Source: Arthrobacter oryzae
GTDB taxonomy: Bacteria; Actinomycetota; Actinomycetes; Actinomycetales; Micrococcaceae
Reading direction: 5' to 3'
NCBI RefSeq assembly: GCF_030812315.1
Contig: NZ_JAUSSM010000007.1
Span: forward strand, 186,001 to 250,000
Length of the DNA: 64,000 nt
Shown here: positions 36,011 through 44,026 of the stretch, one piece after another
Layout of the letters: each line of letters starts with the position of its first letter
Position numbering within the stretch: position 1 is the stretch's first letter
Made by a program: the position numbers and the translations under genes
Notes under the pieces: generated by a model
Databases searched by the model: none
Told to the model about the DNA's origin: nothing
Seen by the model: the letters and a program-made list of their open reading frames with translations, nothing else

Positions 36011-36073
36011 TGCTAAAACGCTTGATCAAACTTTGGATAAGCGTTAGATTACAGGTGATCAAACGCTTTAGCA
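36011..36073. promoter_or_regulatory. LacI-type operators before the GH32 operon
   Basis: TGCTAAAACGCTTGATCA (36011-36028) and TGATCAAACGCTTTAGCA (36056-36073) are inverted copies matching at 16 of 18 positions. A weaker ATAAGCGTTAG lies between them. AARCG-type cores are usual for LacI-family sites. The last copy ends 13 bp before the GH32 start, so binding would block transcription of this operon. Confidence 0.75.
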
Positions 36074-36085
36074 GAATGGACGTCA

Positions 36086-37528
36086 GTGCCGATGAATCGC
36101 TCAGCTTTCTTCAAGCCCGCCGACGGTTGGGTTGGAGACCTCATCCCCTTCGAGAAGGACGGGGAGTTCTGGCTCTTCTACCTTCACGAGGTCCGCGCAG
36201 ACCCGAAGCCGGGAACCTCGTGGAACCTTGTCACCACCAAAGACCTCACGCAGTTTGAGGACCAAGGCGTTTCCCTCAAGCACGGAAGTGAAACGGACCT
36301 GGATTTCAACGCCTACACGGGCAGCGTCGTCGTCGATGAAACCGGCATCCACCACCTGTTCTACACGGGCCAAAACCCGCGCAACCTCGGACCGGACGGT
36401 GCGCCCCTTCAGCTCGTCATGCACGCCACGAGCACAGACGGCATGCTGACCTGGGTGAAGCATCCGGAACTCACCTTCGGCGCGCCGGATGGATACGAGT
36501 CCGGCGACTGGCGGGATCCGTTCGTCTTCCGGGACGAGGCCGCGGGCCAGTGGCGGATGCTGCTGGCGGCCCGGCACTCCACCGGGCCGGAACGTCGGCG
36601 CGGTGTCATAGCCCAGTGCGTCTCCAGCGACTTGGTGACCTGGCAGCACACCGAACCGTTCTGGGACCCGCGGCGCTACATCACCCATGAATGCCCGGAC
36701 GTCTTCTCTTGGGGCGACTGGTGGTACATGGTCTACTCGGAGTTCTCCGAATCCTTCACGACCCGGTACCGCATGGCCAAGAGCCCCGACGGCCCCTGGA
36801 GCGTACCGACCTTCGACAGCATCGACGGCCGCGCCTTCTACGCATCCAAGACCGCCGAACGCGACGGGCGCCGCTTTTTTTTCGGCTGGATCGCCAGCAA
36901 AGAAGGCAACACCGACGACGGGCCCTGGCAGTGGGCGGGCACGATGTCCGTCCTGGAAGCCCGGCAAAACGCCGACGGAACCCTGGGATTCGCCTTGGCC
37001 GACGAACTTGTTGACAGCTTCTGGGAGGACGTCCCGGTGTCCCTGACAAACGAGCTGCCGACACGACTGGAAGCATTAGACGGGTACAGCGCCATCGTCT
37101 CCGACGAAGAACTGCCCAGCCAGTTCTATGCCACGGCAGTACTCGACATCGGCCCCAACACCACCGACTGCGGGCTGTTGTTGCGCTCAAGCCAGGACGG
37201 GGACCAGTCCTACGTCCTGCGCCTCGAACCGAAGCGCGGCCGCATGGTGTTCGACCGGTGGCCGCGGAAAGTCACCGGTGATGCGCAATGGCATGTCTCC
37301 GGGGACATTCCGTTCGACATCGAACTGGAACGCCCCTGCGACCTGGCTCCCGGAGAGCACACCCTCGAACTCGTCGTTGACGGGGACCTGTGCGTCGCCG
37401 TTTTGGATCAGCAGGTCGCGCTCAGCACCAGGATCTACGACCTGCCGGCGGGGCGGATTGGCGTCTTCGCCGGGGAGGGGTCCGCAACTCTCACCGAACT
37501 TCAGATACGCAAGCGCACAGACACCTAA
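36086..37528 (+). CDS. Glycoside hydrolase family 32-like enzyme
   Basis: The frame opens with a GTG; an ATG at 36092 is nearly as good. The 480-residue protein has the GH32 five-blade core followed by a beta-sandwich. Counted from the GTG, candidate catalytic residues are D18 (nucleophile position, in GWVGDLIPF), D144 in DWRDPF and E202 in HECPDVF, the WxxD, RDP and EC motifs of GH32. It would hydrolyse fructosides or related sugars. No signal peptide is present, so it acts inside the cell on imported oligosaccharides. It heads an operon with a solute-binding protein, two permeases and a LacI regulator. Confidence 0.82.
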   Translation: MPMNRSAFFKPADGWVGDLIPFEKDGEFWLFYLHEVRADPKPGTSWNLVTTKDLTQFEDQGVSLKHGSETDLDFNAYTGSVVVDETGIHHLFYTGQNPRNLGPDGAPLQLVMHATSTDGMLTWVKHPELTFGAPDGYESGDWRDPFVFRDEAAGQWRMLLAARHSTGPERRRGVIAQCVSSDLVTWQHTEPFWDPRRYITHECPDVFSWGDWWYMVYSEFSESFTTRYRMAKSPDGPWSVPTFDSIDGRAFYASKTAERDGRRFFFGWIASKEGNTDDGPWQWAGTMSVLEARQNADGTLGFALADELVDSFWEDVPVSLTNELPTRLEALDGYSAIVSDEELPSQFYATAVLDIGPNTTDCGLLLRSSQDGDQSYVLRLEPKRGRMVFDRWPRKVTGDAQWHVSGDIPFDIELERPCDLAPGEHTLELVVDGDLCVAVLDQQVALSTRIYDLPAGRIGVFAGEGSATLTELQIRKRTDT

Positions 37529-37571
37529 ACACCCACACCACTTTCGGCTCGAATCAAAGGAGATTTATCCC

Positions 37572-38906
37572 ATGAAGAAGCTATTCCGAACAGCCGCCGT
37601 GGCAGCGGCCGCAGCCCTCGCCCTCGCCGGATGCGGCAGCGGAGGAGCCAGTGACCCTTCCAACGTCAGTCCCACAGGGGAGGTCAAGGCCCGTGAGATT
37701 TCGTGGCTGCTGTCCCGGCCGGCAGACGGGGCGGTCATCAACATCATGAAGAAACTCGCCGATGACTACGCCAAGGACCACCCGGGCTTCTCGCTCAACC
37801 TGATCACCACCCCGGACAGGCCCTCCTACATCCAGAAGCTTGAGACCCTGGCCGCCGCGAACAAGCTTCCCGAGCTCTTCGACACCGACGCCACACCCTT
37901 CGCCCAGCAGCTGGCCAAACAGGGCAAGATGGTCGACGCCGAAAAGCTGCTCAAGTCCCTTGACGTCTACGACGACTACCGGCCCAGCGCACTGGACTAC
38001 CAGCGGTTCGACGACGGATCACTGCATATGATTCCGTTCCAGTTCGAGCTGGAGTTCGTTTGGTACAACAAGGCCCTGCTGCAGAAGGCCGGAGTGTCCG
38101 TTCCGAAATCCCTCGACGACCTCCCCGCCATGTGCACCGCCCTGCGCAATGCCGGCATCACCCCAATCGCCATCGACGGTCAGGACCAATGGCCTCTGGA
38201 ACGCTACGTCGCCTACCAGCCGTTCCGCGATGCCGGGCCGGATTTCATACAGAAGCTCAAAAAGGGCGAAGCGAAGTTCTCTGACCCCGCCGGCAAGAAG
38301 ACCGTCGAATGGCTGGCTTCGCTCGGGAAGGCCAAGTGCTTCCAGGACGGATTCTCCTCACAGGGCTACTCCGACGCCCAGAACCAGTTCACCTCCGGGC
38401 AGGCAGCGATGTACAACATCGGCACTTGGGAACTGCCCAGCCTGGCAACAGACAAGCTGAACCCAACAGTGCGAGATGATATCGACTTCTTCACCCTCCC
38501 GACCACTGAAGGATCCGTCACTGCAGCCAACGAATTCGTCTCCCCGTCCGGTATCGGCATGGCAGTCAACGCCAAGACTTACGACCCGCTCGTGAGCGAC
38601 TTCCTGAAGTTCGCGCTGGAGAAGTACCCGTCCGAATACGCAGCCACCGGTGCGCTTTCGCCGACTACAAACGTAGAGACAGCGGTACCGGCCAACGCCA
38701 CCCCTCTGTACAAGAAGGCCCTGGAAATGGCCAACGACCTCGGGGACGAACAGGCCATGCCGTGGGACACCCAGCTCGACCCCACAACCAACGGCAGGCT
38801 GCAGCAGGAGCTCGTACTCCTGGTCCAGGGCAACATCACGCCCGAACAGTTCACCAGCACGATGGACAGCACCATCGCGCAGAACGCCCCGAAGTTCTTC
38901 AAGTAA
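37572..38906 (+). CDS. ABC sugar-binding lipoprotein (family 1)
   Basis: The ATG at 37572, with AAGGAG nine bases upstream, begins a lipoprotein signal MKKLFRTAAVAAAAALALAG ending at the lipid Cys. The 444-residue protein resembles extracellular solute-binding family 1 (MalE/ChvE-like oligosaccharide binders). PAICTALRNAGITPIA-like and GQAAMYNIGTWELPSL regions are typical of that group. It follows the GH32 gene after 43 bp and precedes two permeases, so it captures the saccharide fed to the GH32 enzyme. No cognate ATPase is encoded here; a shared MsmK/MsiK-type ATPase elsewhere is probable. Confidence 0.87.
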   Translation: MKKLFRTAAVAAAAALALAGCGSGGASDPSNVSPTGEVKAREISWLLSRPADGAVINIMKKLADDYAKDHPGFSLNLITTPDRPSYIQKLETLAAANKLPELFDTDATPFAQQLAKQGKMVDAEKLLKSLDVYDDYRPSALDYQRFDDGSLHMIPFQFELEFVWYNKALLQKAGVSVPKSLDDLPAMCTALRNAGITPIAIDGQDQWPLERYVAYQPFRDAGPDFIQKLKKGEAKFSDPAGKKTVEWLASLGKAKCFQDGFSSQGYSDAQNQFTSGQAAMYNIGTWELPSLATDKLNPTVRDDIDFFTLPTTEGSVTAANEFVSPSGIGMAVNAKTYDPLVSDFLKFALEKYPSEYAATGALSPTTNVETAVPANATPLYKKALEMANDLGDEQAMPWDTQLDPTTNGRLQQELVLLVQGNITPEQFTSTMDSTIAQNAPKFFK

Positions 38907-38949
38907 TCACAGCGGTGGGGGCTACGGCCCCCACCCGAAAGGCCTAGCC

Positions 38950-39831
38950 ATGCTTCCCAATAGGTCACGACTCTCTGTCCTGGTCTTCCTGCTCCCACCC
39001 CTGCTGCTTTACGGCGTCGCGGTGCTGTTCCCCATCATGCAGTCGCTGTTCCTTAGCTTTTTCTCGTGGAACGGCATCAGCGACATGGAATTCGTGGGGC
39101 TCGCCAACTATGTGCGGATGCTCACCGGAGACGACATCTTCTGGCGCTCCTTCTTCAACGCCCTCGGTTATCTCGCAATCTGCCTGGTCCTGCAGTTGGG
39201 CGGCGCCCTGCTCGTGGCCAGCCTCCTCACCTCCATGCGCCGCGGCCGCGAGCTCATCAAAACTCTCTACCTTCTGCCGGCGGTGATCTCAACCGTGGCC
39301 ATCGCGTTCCTGTTCGTGCGCATCTATTCGATCGAACCGGTCGGCCTTCTCAACCAGCTCCTGCACTGGATCGGGCTTGGCGCCCTTGAACGTCCCTGGC
39401 TCTCGGACATCCATACCGTTCTCGCCGCAGTATCGGCGCCCGAGGGCTGGCGCTTCACCGGCCTTTACATGCTCATCATCTACGCGGCGTTGCTGTCCGT
39501 TCCGCAGGAACTTGAGGAAGCCGCCCGCCTCGACGGCGCGTCGCGGTGGCAACTGTTCACCAAGATCCGCTTCCCGCACATCATGCCCGTCTGGATCACC
39601 ACCACGATCATGGCAACAACCTACGGCCTGCGTGGATTCGACATCCCGTACCTGATGACGAACGGCGGTCCCGGACAGTCCTCGGAGTTGCTGACCACGT
39701 ATATGTACAAGACGGCATTCACGAGCACCGACTTCGGCTACGCCAGCACCATCGCCGTGTTTATCGTCGTCGAGTGCCTGGTCGCCGTAGGACTCATCCT
39801 CTTCATGCTCAAACGAAAGGCGGACGCATGA
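38950..39831 (+). CDS. ABC sugar permease, MalF type
   Basis: This 293-residue protein has six TM segments. The EAA loop, EEAARLDGASRWQLFTKIRFP, is where the ATPase docks. LVFLLPPLLLYGVAVLFPIM at the start and YLMTNGGPGQSSELLTTYMY near the end are characteristic of carbohydrate-uptake CUT1 permeases. Its stop codon overlaps the start of the next permease (ATGA). It forms the membrane channel with that partner, served by the upstream binding protein. Confidence 0.9.
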   Translation: MLPNRSRLSVLVFLLPPLLLYGVAVLFPIMQSLFLSFFSWNGISDMEFVGLANYVRMLTGDDIFWRSFFNALGYLAICLVLQLGGALLVASLLTSMRRGRELIKTLYLLPAVISTVAIAFLFVRIYSIEPVGLLNQLLHWIGLGALERPWLSDIHTVLAAVSAPEGWRFTGLYMLIIYAALLSVPQELEEAARLDGASRWQLFTKIRFPHIMPVWITTTIMATTYGLRGFDIPYLMTNGGPGQSSELLTTYMYKTAFTSTDFGYASTIAVFIVVECLVAVGLILFMLKRKADA

Positions 39832-40739
39832 CCGCGCCAGCAGCTCCGGTTACCAGAGCCATCACAGCCCCAGCCCCAGCAGACAGCCAGCCGCCGCTCC
39901 GCAGACGACGCAAGCCCAGCCTCCACGGCACGCTGTCAAAGGTGATCATCGCCCTCATCGTCATCGTGCAGGTCTACCCTCTGGCCTGGCTGTTCATCAC
40001 CAGCCTGCGCACCGAACACGACTTCGCCACCGGCGACCCCTTCGCACTGCCCACCTCGCTCACCTGGGAGAACTACGCCCGCGCCTTCGAGACCGGCAAC
40101 CTCGGAATGAACATCCTCAACAGTTTCATCGTCACGATGGGCGCGAACTTCCTGATCGTGCTCCTGGGAATGATGGCCGCCTACGCGCTCCAGGTCCTGG
40201 GCTTCCGGTTCAGCAAGTTCGTCCGGGGACTCTTCCTGATCGGTATCATCGTGCCCGTGCAGATCGCGCTCGTGCCGCTCTTCATCGACTACGCCTCGAT
40301 CAACCTGCTCGACACCTACCCGTCGATGATCATCCCACTGGCCGGCTTCGCCCTTCCAATGTCGATCTACCTCTTTTGCTCCTTCTTTGAGTACATCCCG
40401 CGGGAAACGTATGAGGCGGCCTCTCTTGACGGCGCAGGACCGTACCGAATCTTCGGACTTATCACCCTCCCCCTTTCGGTAAATACTGTGGTGACAGTCG
40501 TCCTGGTCAACAGCATCTTCATCTGGAACGACTTCATCTTCGCCAACACCTTCGTCCTCTCCGAGGGGCTGAAGACCATCCCGCTGGGCCTGCAGAACTA
40601 CATCGGGGCTATGGGCAAGACCGACTGGACGGCCACGTTTGCCGCCGTCTGCGTCACTATCACGCCGCTGCTGCTGGTCTTCCTCGTGCTGAACAAGGCA
40701 ATGATCCAAGGCTTGGAGAGCGGGGCGAGCAAAGGATGA
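39828..40739 (+). CDS. ABC sugar permease, MalG type
   Basis: The ATG at 39828 overlaps the previous stop by 4 bp; earlier in-frame starts lie inside the preceding permease and are rejected. The 303-residue protein begins with a Pro/Ala- and Arg-rich tail of about 35 residues, then six TM segments. The docking loop is YEAASLDGAGPYRIFGLITL, and the C-terminal part, IGAMGKTDWTATFAAVCV, is usual for CUT1 MalG-like subunits. Its own stop overlaps a possible lacI start, tying expression of the regulator to the transporter. Confidence 0.9.
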   Translation: MTAPAAPVTRAITAPAPADSQPPLRRRRKPSLHGTLSKVIIALIVIVQVYPLAWLFITSLRTEHDFATGDPFALPTSLTWENYARAFETGNLGMNILNSFIVTMGANFLIVLLGMMAAYALQVLGFRFSKFVRGLFLIGIIVPVQIALVPLFIDYASINLLDTYPSMIIPLAGFALPMSIYLFCSFFEYIPRETYEAASLDGAGPYRIFGLITLPLSVNTVVTVVLVNSIFIWNDFIFANTFVLSEGLKTIPLGLQNYIGAMGKTDWTATFAAVCVTITPLLLVFLVLNKAMIQGLESGASKG

Positions 40740-40777
40740 CGGCAGGAACAGACGGATATACTCCTGACGGAGGGCAC

Positions 40778-41857
40778 ATGATTTCGCAGGAGAATAATTC
40801 AGTCACGCCACTGGGGGCGGCTGCCCCGCTGGAACGTCCCCGACGCCCTCAACCCGTCACCCTCCGGCAAGTTGCCGAGGCCGCCGGTGTCTCCACTGCC
40901 ACCGTTTCTCTGGTCGTGAACAAGAAGAAGGCCGCACGGATTTCCGAGGAGACCCGCAAACGGGTGCGGGACGCGATCCGGGACCTGGGCTACCGGCCAA
41001 ATGCCATGGCGCAAACCCTGGTCAGCGGCAGTTCCCGGTTCATCGGGCTCGTCGCCGATGCCATCGCCACAACCCCTTTTGCCGGCCAGATCATCCACGG
41101 CGCCCAGGATGAGGCCTGGAAGCACGGCTACGCCCTTCTCATCGCCAACACCGAAGGCAACCGCGAGCTTGAGACGGACGCGATTGCGATGATGCTCGAG
41201 TACAAGGTCCGCGGCATCCTTTACTCGACCTGGTTCCACCGGGCCACGAACGTGCCGGCACCTCTGCGGGAATCAGACTTCGTCCTCGTCAACTGCTTTT
41301 CTGCGGAACCCGGCGCCCGGGCTGTCGTCCCGGATGAAATACAAGGCGGACGTTCAGCCACCGAAATCCTGCTGAAGCACGGCCACCGCCGGATAGCCTT
41401 CATCAATGCCACCATCCCGGCCCCGGCAAAGGACGGACGCCTCCAGGGTTACAAGGAAGCGCTGGAAGCCGAAGGCATCCCGTTCGACAGCAATCTGGTC
41501 CTGGAAGCCTTTCCAGACCAGGAAGGCGGGTATGGAGCGACCGAGGAACTCCTTAAACGCGACGCCACTGCCGTGTACTGCTACAACGACCGAATGGCGA
41601 TGGGGCTATACGACGGGCTCCGTGAGCATGGGCTCGCCATACCAGACGACATAGCAGTGGTGGGATTCGACAACCAGGAAGTCATCGCCGCCCACCTCCG
41701 GCCCCCACTTTCCACCGTATCTCTACCCCACTACGAACTGGGCGCAGCGGGGGTGAGAATGCTCCTGGGGCTTGAAGAAGCACAGGCCACTGCACCCACA
41801 AAGATCCACTGTCCTACTGTGGAACGGAACTCGGTACGGGCACTTGCCCCCGCCTAA
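40778..41857 (+). CDS. LacI-family regulator of the GH32 operon
   Basis: I prefer the ATG at 40778 with GGAGGG five bases upstream; an ATG at 40736 overlaps the permease stop. Either way the DNA-binding domain is complete: VTLRQVAEAAGVSTATVSLV and the hinge segment RPNAMAQTLVSGSSRF. The periplasmic-binding-like domain ends with VVGFDNQEVIAAHLRPPLST, the usual LacI signature. The inverted operators at 36011-36073 are its likely targets. Being last in the operon, it would be autoregulated. The ligand is presumably a sugar released from the GH32 substrate. Confidence 0.9.
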   Translation: MISQENNSVTPLGAAAPLERPRRPQPVTLRQVAEAAGVSTATVSLVVNKKKAARISEETRKRVRDAIRDLGYRPNAMAQTLVSGSSRFIGLVADAIATTPFAGQIIHGAQDEAWKHGYALLIANTEGNRELETDAIAMMLEYKVRGILYSTWFHRATNVPAPLRESDFVLVNCFSAEPGARAVVPDEIQGGRSATEILLKHGHRRIAFINATIPAPAKDGRLQGYKEALEAEGIPFDSNLVLEAFPDQEGGYGATEELLKRDATAVYCYNDRMAMGLYDGLREHGLAIPDDIAVVGFDNQEVIAAHLRPPLSTVSLPHYELGAAGVRMLLGLEEAQATAPTKIHCPTVERNSVRALAPA

Positions 41858-41954
41858 CCACCATCCCCAGACCTCACGTCCGAAGGCGGCTGGTCGCCCT
41901 TTTAGGTTCTGCTGCGTTCTCCAGCGGGAACTCAGCGGCGCTTGTAAATCCTCA

Positions 41955-41992
41955 TTGTGGTGGCTGCCCAACTGCGCCACCATGATGCTATG
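41955..41992 (+). promoter_or_regulatory. Shared 5' module of GPP34 gene 1
   Basis: The block runs from TTGTGG to the ATG, with TGCCCAAC and CCACCATGA inside. It recurs at the same 35-bp spacing before the other two GPP34 genes (58773 and 59454). No Shine-Dalgarno is present, so the transcript may be leaderless. Confidence 0.6.
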
Positions 41993-42811
41993 GATGCTGA
42001 AACACCGAATGCGGCGGAGTTGAGCCTTCCGCAGGCTTTCCTCCTTCTGGCGACGAATGACAATAACGGCAAACCTGAAGTGCCCGTGTTCGCACTCAGG
42101 ACCACGGTGGCAGGGGCAATTTTGGCCGAGCTGGACCTGATCGGCGCGATCGGGCTGCAGGGAAAGCACATCACGGCTACCGGCGACGCCCCGCAAACGG
42201 ACTTCCAGCACGAGCTGGAGCTCATCCGGGGCAAATCCCGGCCCCATACTCCCAAGGCGTGGGTCTCCATCCTGGAGGGCCGCGCCGAAGTGCTGCGTGT
42301 CTACGAGGGAATGGTGTCGCTCGGCATCGTGGAACATGTCGGCGAGAAGCACCTGGGCCGGGTCCGGGCCGTGCGGTACCCGGAGAAGGACCACGCTCCG
42401 GAAGCTGCGCTCCTGAAAAAGATCCAGGCCACACTCGGCATTGCGCTGTCCGATCCCGAGGCGGCTGCTTCCACGGTGACCGAGGCCGGGGAGTCGGATG
42501 GGAGGTGGACTGATGTCGGGGCGTTTGATGTCGAAGCATCTGATGCCGGGACGCCTGATGCCGGGACGCCTGATTCCGCGAAGCCGGATTCCACGAAGCC
42601 CGGTGCCGCGAAGCCTGACGCCAAGACGCCTGATGCCAGGACCACAGCGTTGATCGCCCTGCTCCAGGCGGCCGGGCTGCTCGGCAAGCTCTTCCCTGCA
42701 GCGGATCTAACCCGGGCAAGTGAGCTGGCGAAATACTACTGGCCGACCCGTGCCGTGGAGGACGAGCTTCGTCTGATCAGGCTGGCGGAGGAAGAAGCCG
42801 CAACCTTGTGA
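41990..42811 (+). CDS. GPP34-family protein 1, with repeat linker
   Basis: GPP34 proteins are bacterial relatives of Golgi phosphoprotein 3, whose eukaryotic members bind phosphoinositides. The N-terminal half has LSLPQAFLLLATNDNNG and VAGAILAELDLIGAIGL; AVRYPEKDHAPEAALLKKIQ follows; the C-terminal block has TTALIALLQAAGLLGKLFP and ends in helices. The ATG at 41990 is favoured because a short upstream extension shared by all three paralogues looks like untranslated control DNA. Between the halves lie about 45 residues of DAGTP/DSTKP-type repeats that the paralogue at 58808 lacks. A membrane-lipid or secretion role is inference. Confidence 0.85.
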   Translation: MDAETPNAAELSLPQAFLLLATNDNNGKPEVPVFALRTTVAGAILAELDLIGAIGLQGKHITATGDAPQTDFQHELELIRGKSRPHTPKAWVSILEGRAEVLRVYEGMVSLGIVEHVGEKHLGRVRAVRYPEKDHAPEAALLKKIQATLGIALSDPEAAASTVTEAGESDGRWTDVGAFDVEASDAGTPDAGTPDSAKPDSTKPGAAKPDAKTPDARTTALIALLQAAGLLGKLFPAADLTRASELAKYYWPTRAVEDELRLIRLAEEEAATL

Positions 42812-42841
42812 CGCAGCCTTAATGACTCTAATCAGGCCGGA

Positions 42842-43690
42842 TCAGATGAGGCCGAGCTCGGCGAAGGCGGCAACGAGCCCTTCCTGGCGGGGAGGAGCGG
42901 CCGTGCGGTCGGCAAGCGCCACCAGCTCCGGGAGCGATCCTTCTATGGCGATGCCGACACCTGCGTAGGCGATCATCTCCAGGTCGTTGGCACCGTCGCC
43001 CACCGCGATCGTGTCCGCTTGGGCGATGCCCAGATGGGCGGCGACGGCCGCGACGCCGTCGGCCTTGCTGATTCCGCGCTGGTACAGTTCCCCCGCGTGC
43101 CGGCCCTCGTCTGCCACCGAATTGGCGACCACTGCAATGGCCCCGCCGATTTCCCCGACCAAGCTCTCCATTGCAACGGGGGAGTCAAACACGGAGACCT
43201 TGGCGAACGGCACGTCGGCACGGTTGGAGGTGGTGCGCACCGCCCGGAGGATGTCGGACGAACCGACCGGGCCTTCGGGTGCCTGCTCGAAATGGGCGTC
43301 AAGGATGGCCCGCAAGCGTTCCAGCGCCGCAGGTGGTACGTGCGATGCCTCTTGCGCTTCCAGGACATATACGGCGTCGTGCGCGTCGAGCGTCCGGACC
43401 GTCCTGGCCGCAAGGTCGGGCGGAAAGCGCCGGTCCACGAGGACCGTCCCGCCCACCTCGGCGTAGGCGCCGGCGCTGGCCACGAGGCCGTCGAAACCCG
43501 CGGCGAGGATGCTCGGGGGCAACATTGACACCGGGCGCCCCGTGCACAGGAAGACCCGGTGTCCGGCCTTCCGCGCCGCCTGTACAGCGCGCACATGGCC
43601 TTCGGGTACGACGCCGTAGTCCGCGTAGGTGCCGTCCACGTCAAGGAAGACAGCCCGGACAGTTCCAGTGGTGCTCGGCGTTGCGCTCAT
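42842..43690 (-). CDS. HAD-superfamily phosphatase, Cof type
   Basis: This 282-residue protein has the HAD motifs. AVFLDVDGTYADYG carries the nucleophile Asp and the second Asp. CTGRPVSM is motif II, GISKADGV supplies the motif III lysine, and VGDGANDLEMI gives the acidic motif IV. A C2B-type cap lies between motifs II and III, placing it with Cof/YbiV sugar-phosphate phosphatases. It is convergent with the GPP34 gene at 41990 and ends 30 bp from it. Sugar phosphate or a flavin/pyridoxal phosphate is possible; the substrate is unresolved. Confidence 0.88.
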   Translation of the reverse strand: MSATPSTTGTVRAVFLDVDGTYADYGVVPEGHVRAVQAARKAGHRVFLCTGRPVSMLPPSILAAGFDGLVASAGAYAEVGGTVLVDRRFPPDLAARTVRTLDAHDAVYVLEAQEASHVPPAALERLRAILDAHFEQAPEGPVGSSDILRAVRTTSNRADVPFAKVSVFDSPVAMESLVGEIGGAIAVVANSVADEGRHAGELYQRGISKADGVAAVAAHLGIAQADTIAVGDGANDLEMIAYAGVGIAIEGSLPELVALADRTAAPPRQEGLVAAFAELGLI

Positions 43691-43780
43691 GCTCCCGGAT
43701 CATACCCATCCGCAACATCCCGACCTAACGGGTACCTCATCACGACGCGTCTGCGCCCAGGCGACCGAAGGCTGGTGAGT

Positions 43781-43812
43781 CGGACGACGGCGGGACGTGC
43801 CGCCGTCGCCCG
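43781..43812. terminator. Family hairpin, two mismatches
   Basis: CGGACGACGGCGGG pairs imperfectly with GCCGCCGTCGCCCG around ACGT. It lies upstream of the HAD start and directly against a phosphotransferase fragment. Confidence 0.75.
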
Positions 43813-43813
43813 C

Positions 43814-43987
43814 CACTGCTTCATGGACGCCTTTGGCCCCGCAGTGGAAGGGGACACCTGGATCAGGGTCCGGGGCTGGGCCCTTATTCTGTCCACAGCC
43901 ATGCTGAGCAACTCCGGCGAGCATCCGCGGATGTTTTTCGCCGTGGGAGATCCGGCAGATCCTGGAAGGCTGACTTTGCAACTCTGA
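43814..43987 (+). pseudogene. C-terminal remnant of an aminoglycoside-phosphotransferase-like gene
   Basis: The frame reads FMDAFGPAVEGDTWIRVRGW, then ALILSTAMLSNSGEHPRMFF and a stop. The W-x-R-x-R-G-W-A-L helix followed by L-x-N/H-S-x-x-x-P is usual at the end of APH-family phosphotransferases. The catalytic HGD and DxD blocks, which should lie upstream, are missing; a family hairpin sits there instead. I read this as a stranded tail of about 55 codons with no start of its own. The match is from memory of the family pattern. Confidence 0.5.
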
Positions 43988-43997
43988 TGCCGGCTTA

Positions 43998-44017
43998 ATG
44001 TCAGTGCCTGCTGACAT
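43998..44017. promoter_or_regulatory. Inverted repeat at the DUF222 gene start
   Basis: ATGTCAG and CTGACAT flank TGCCTG. The element ends 9 bp before the chosen ATG at 44027, where a hairpin or a bound protein could affect initiation. Confidence 0.5.
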
Positions 44018-44026
44018 GCTGTGGGT

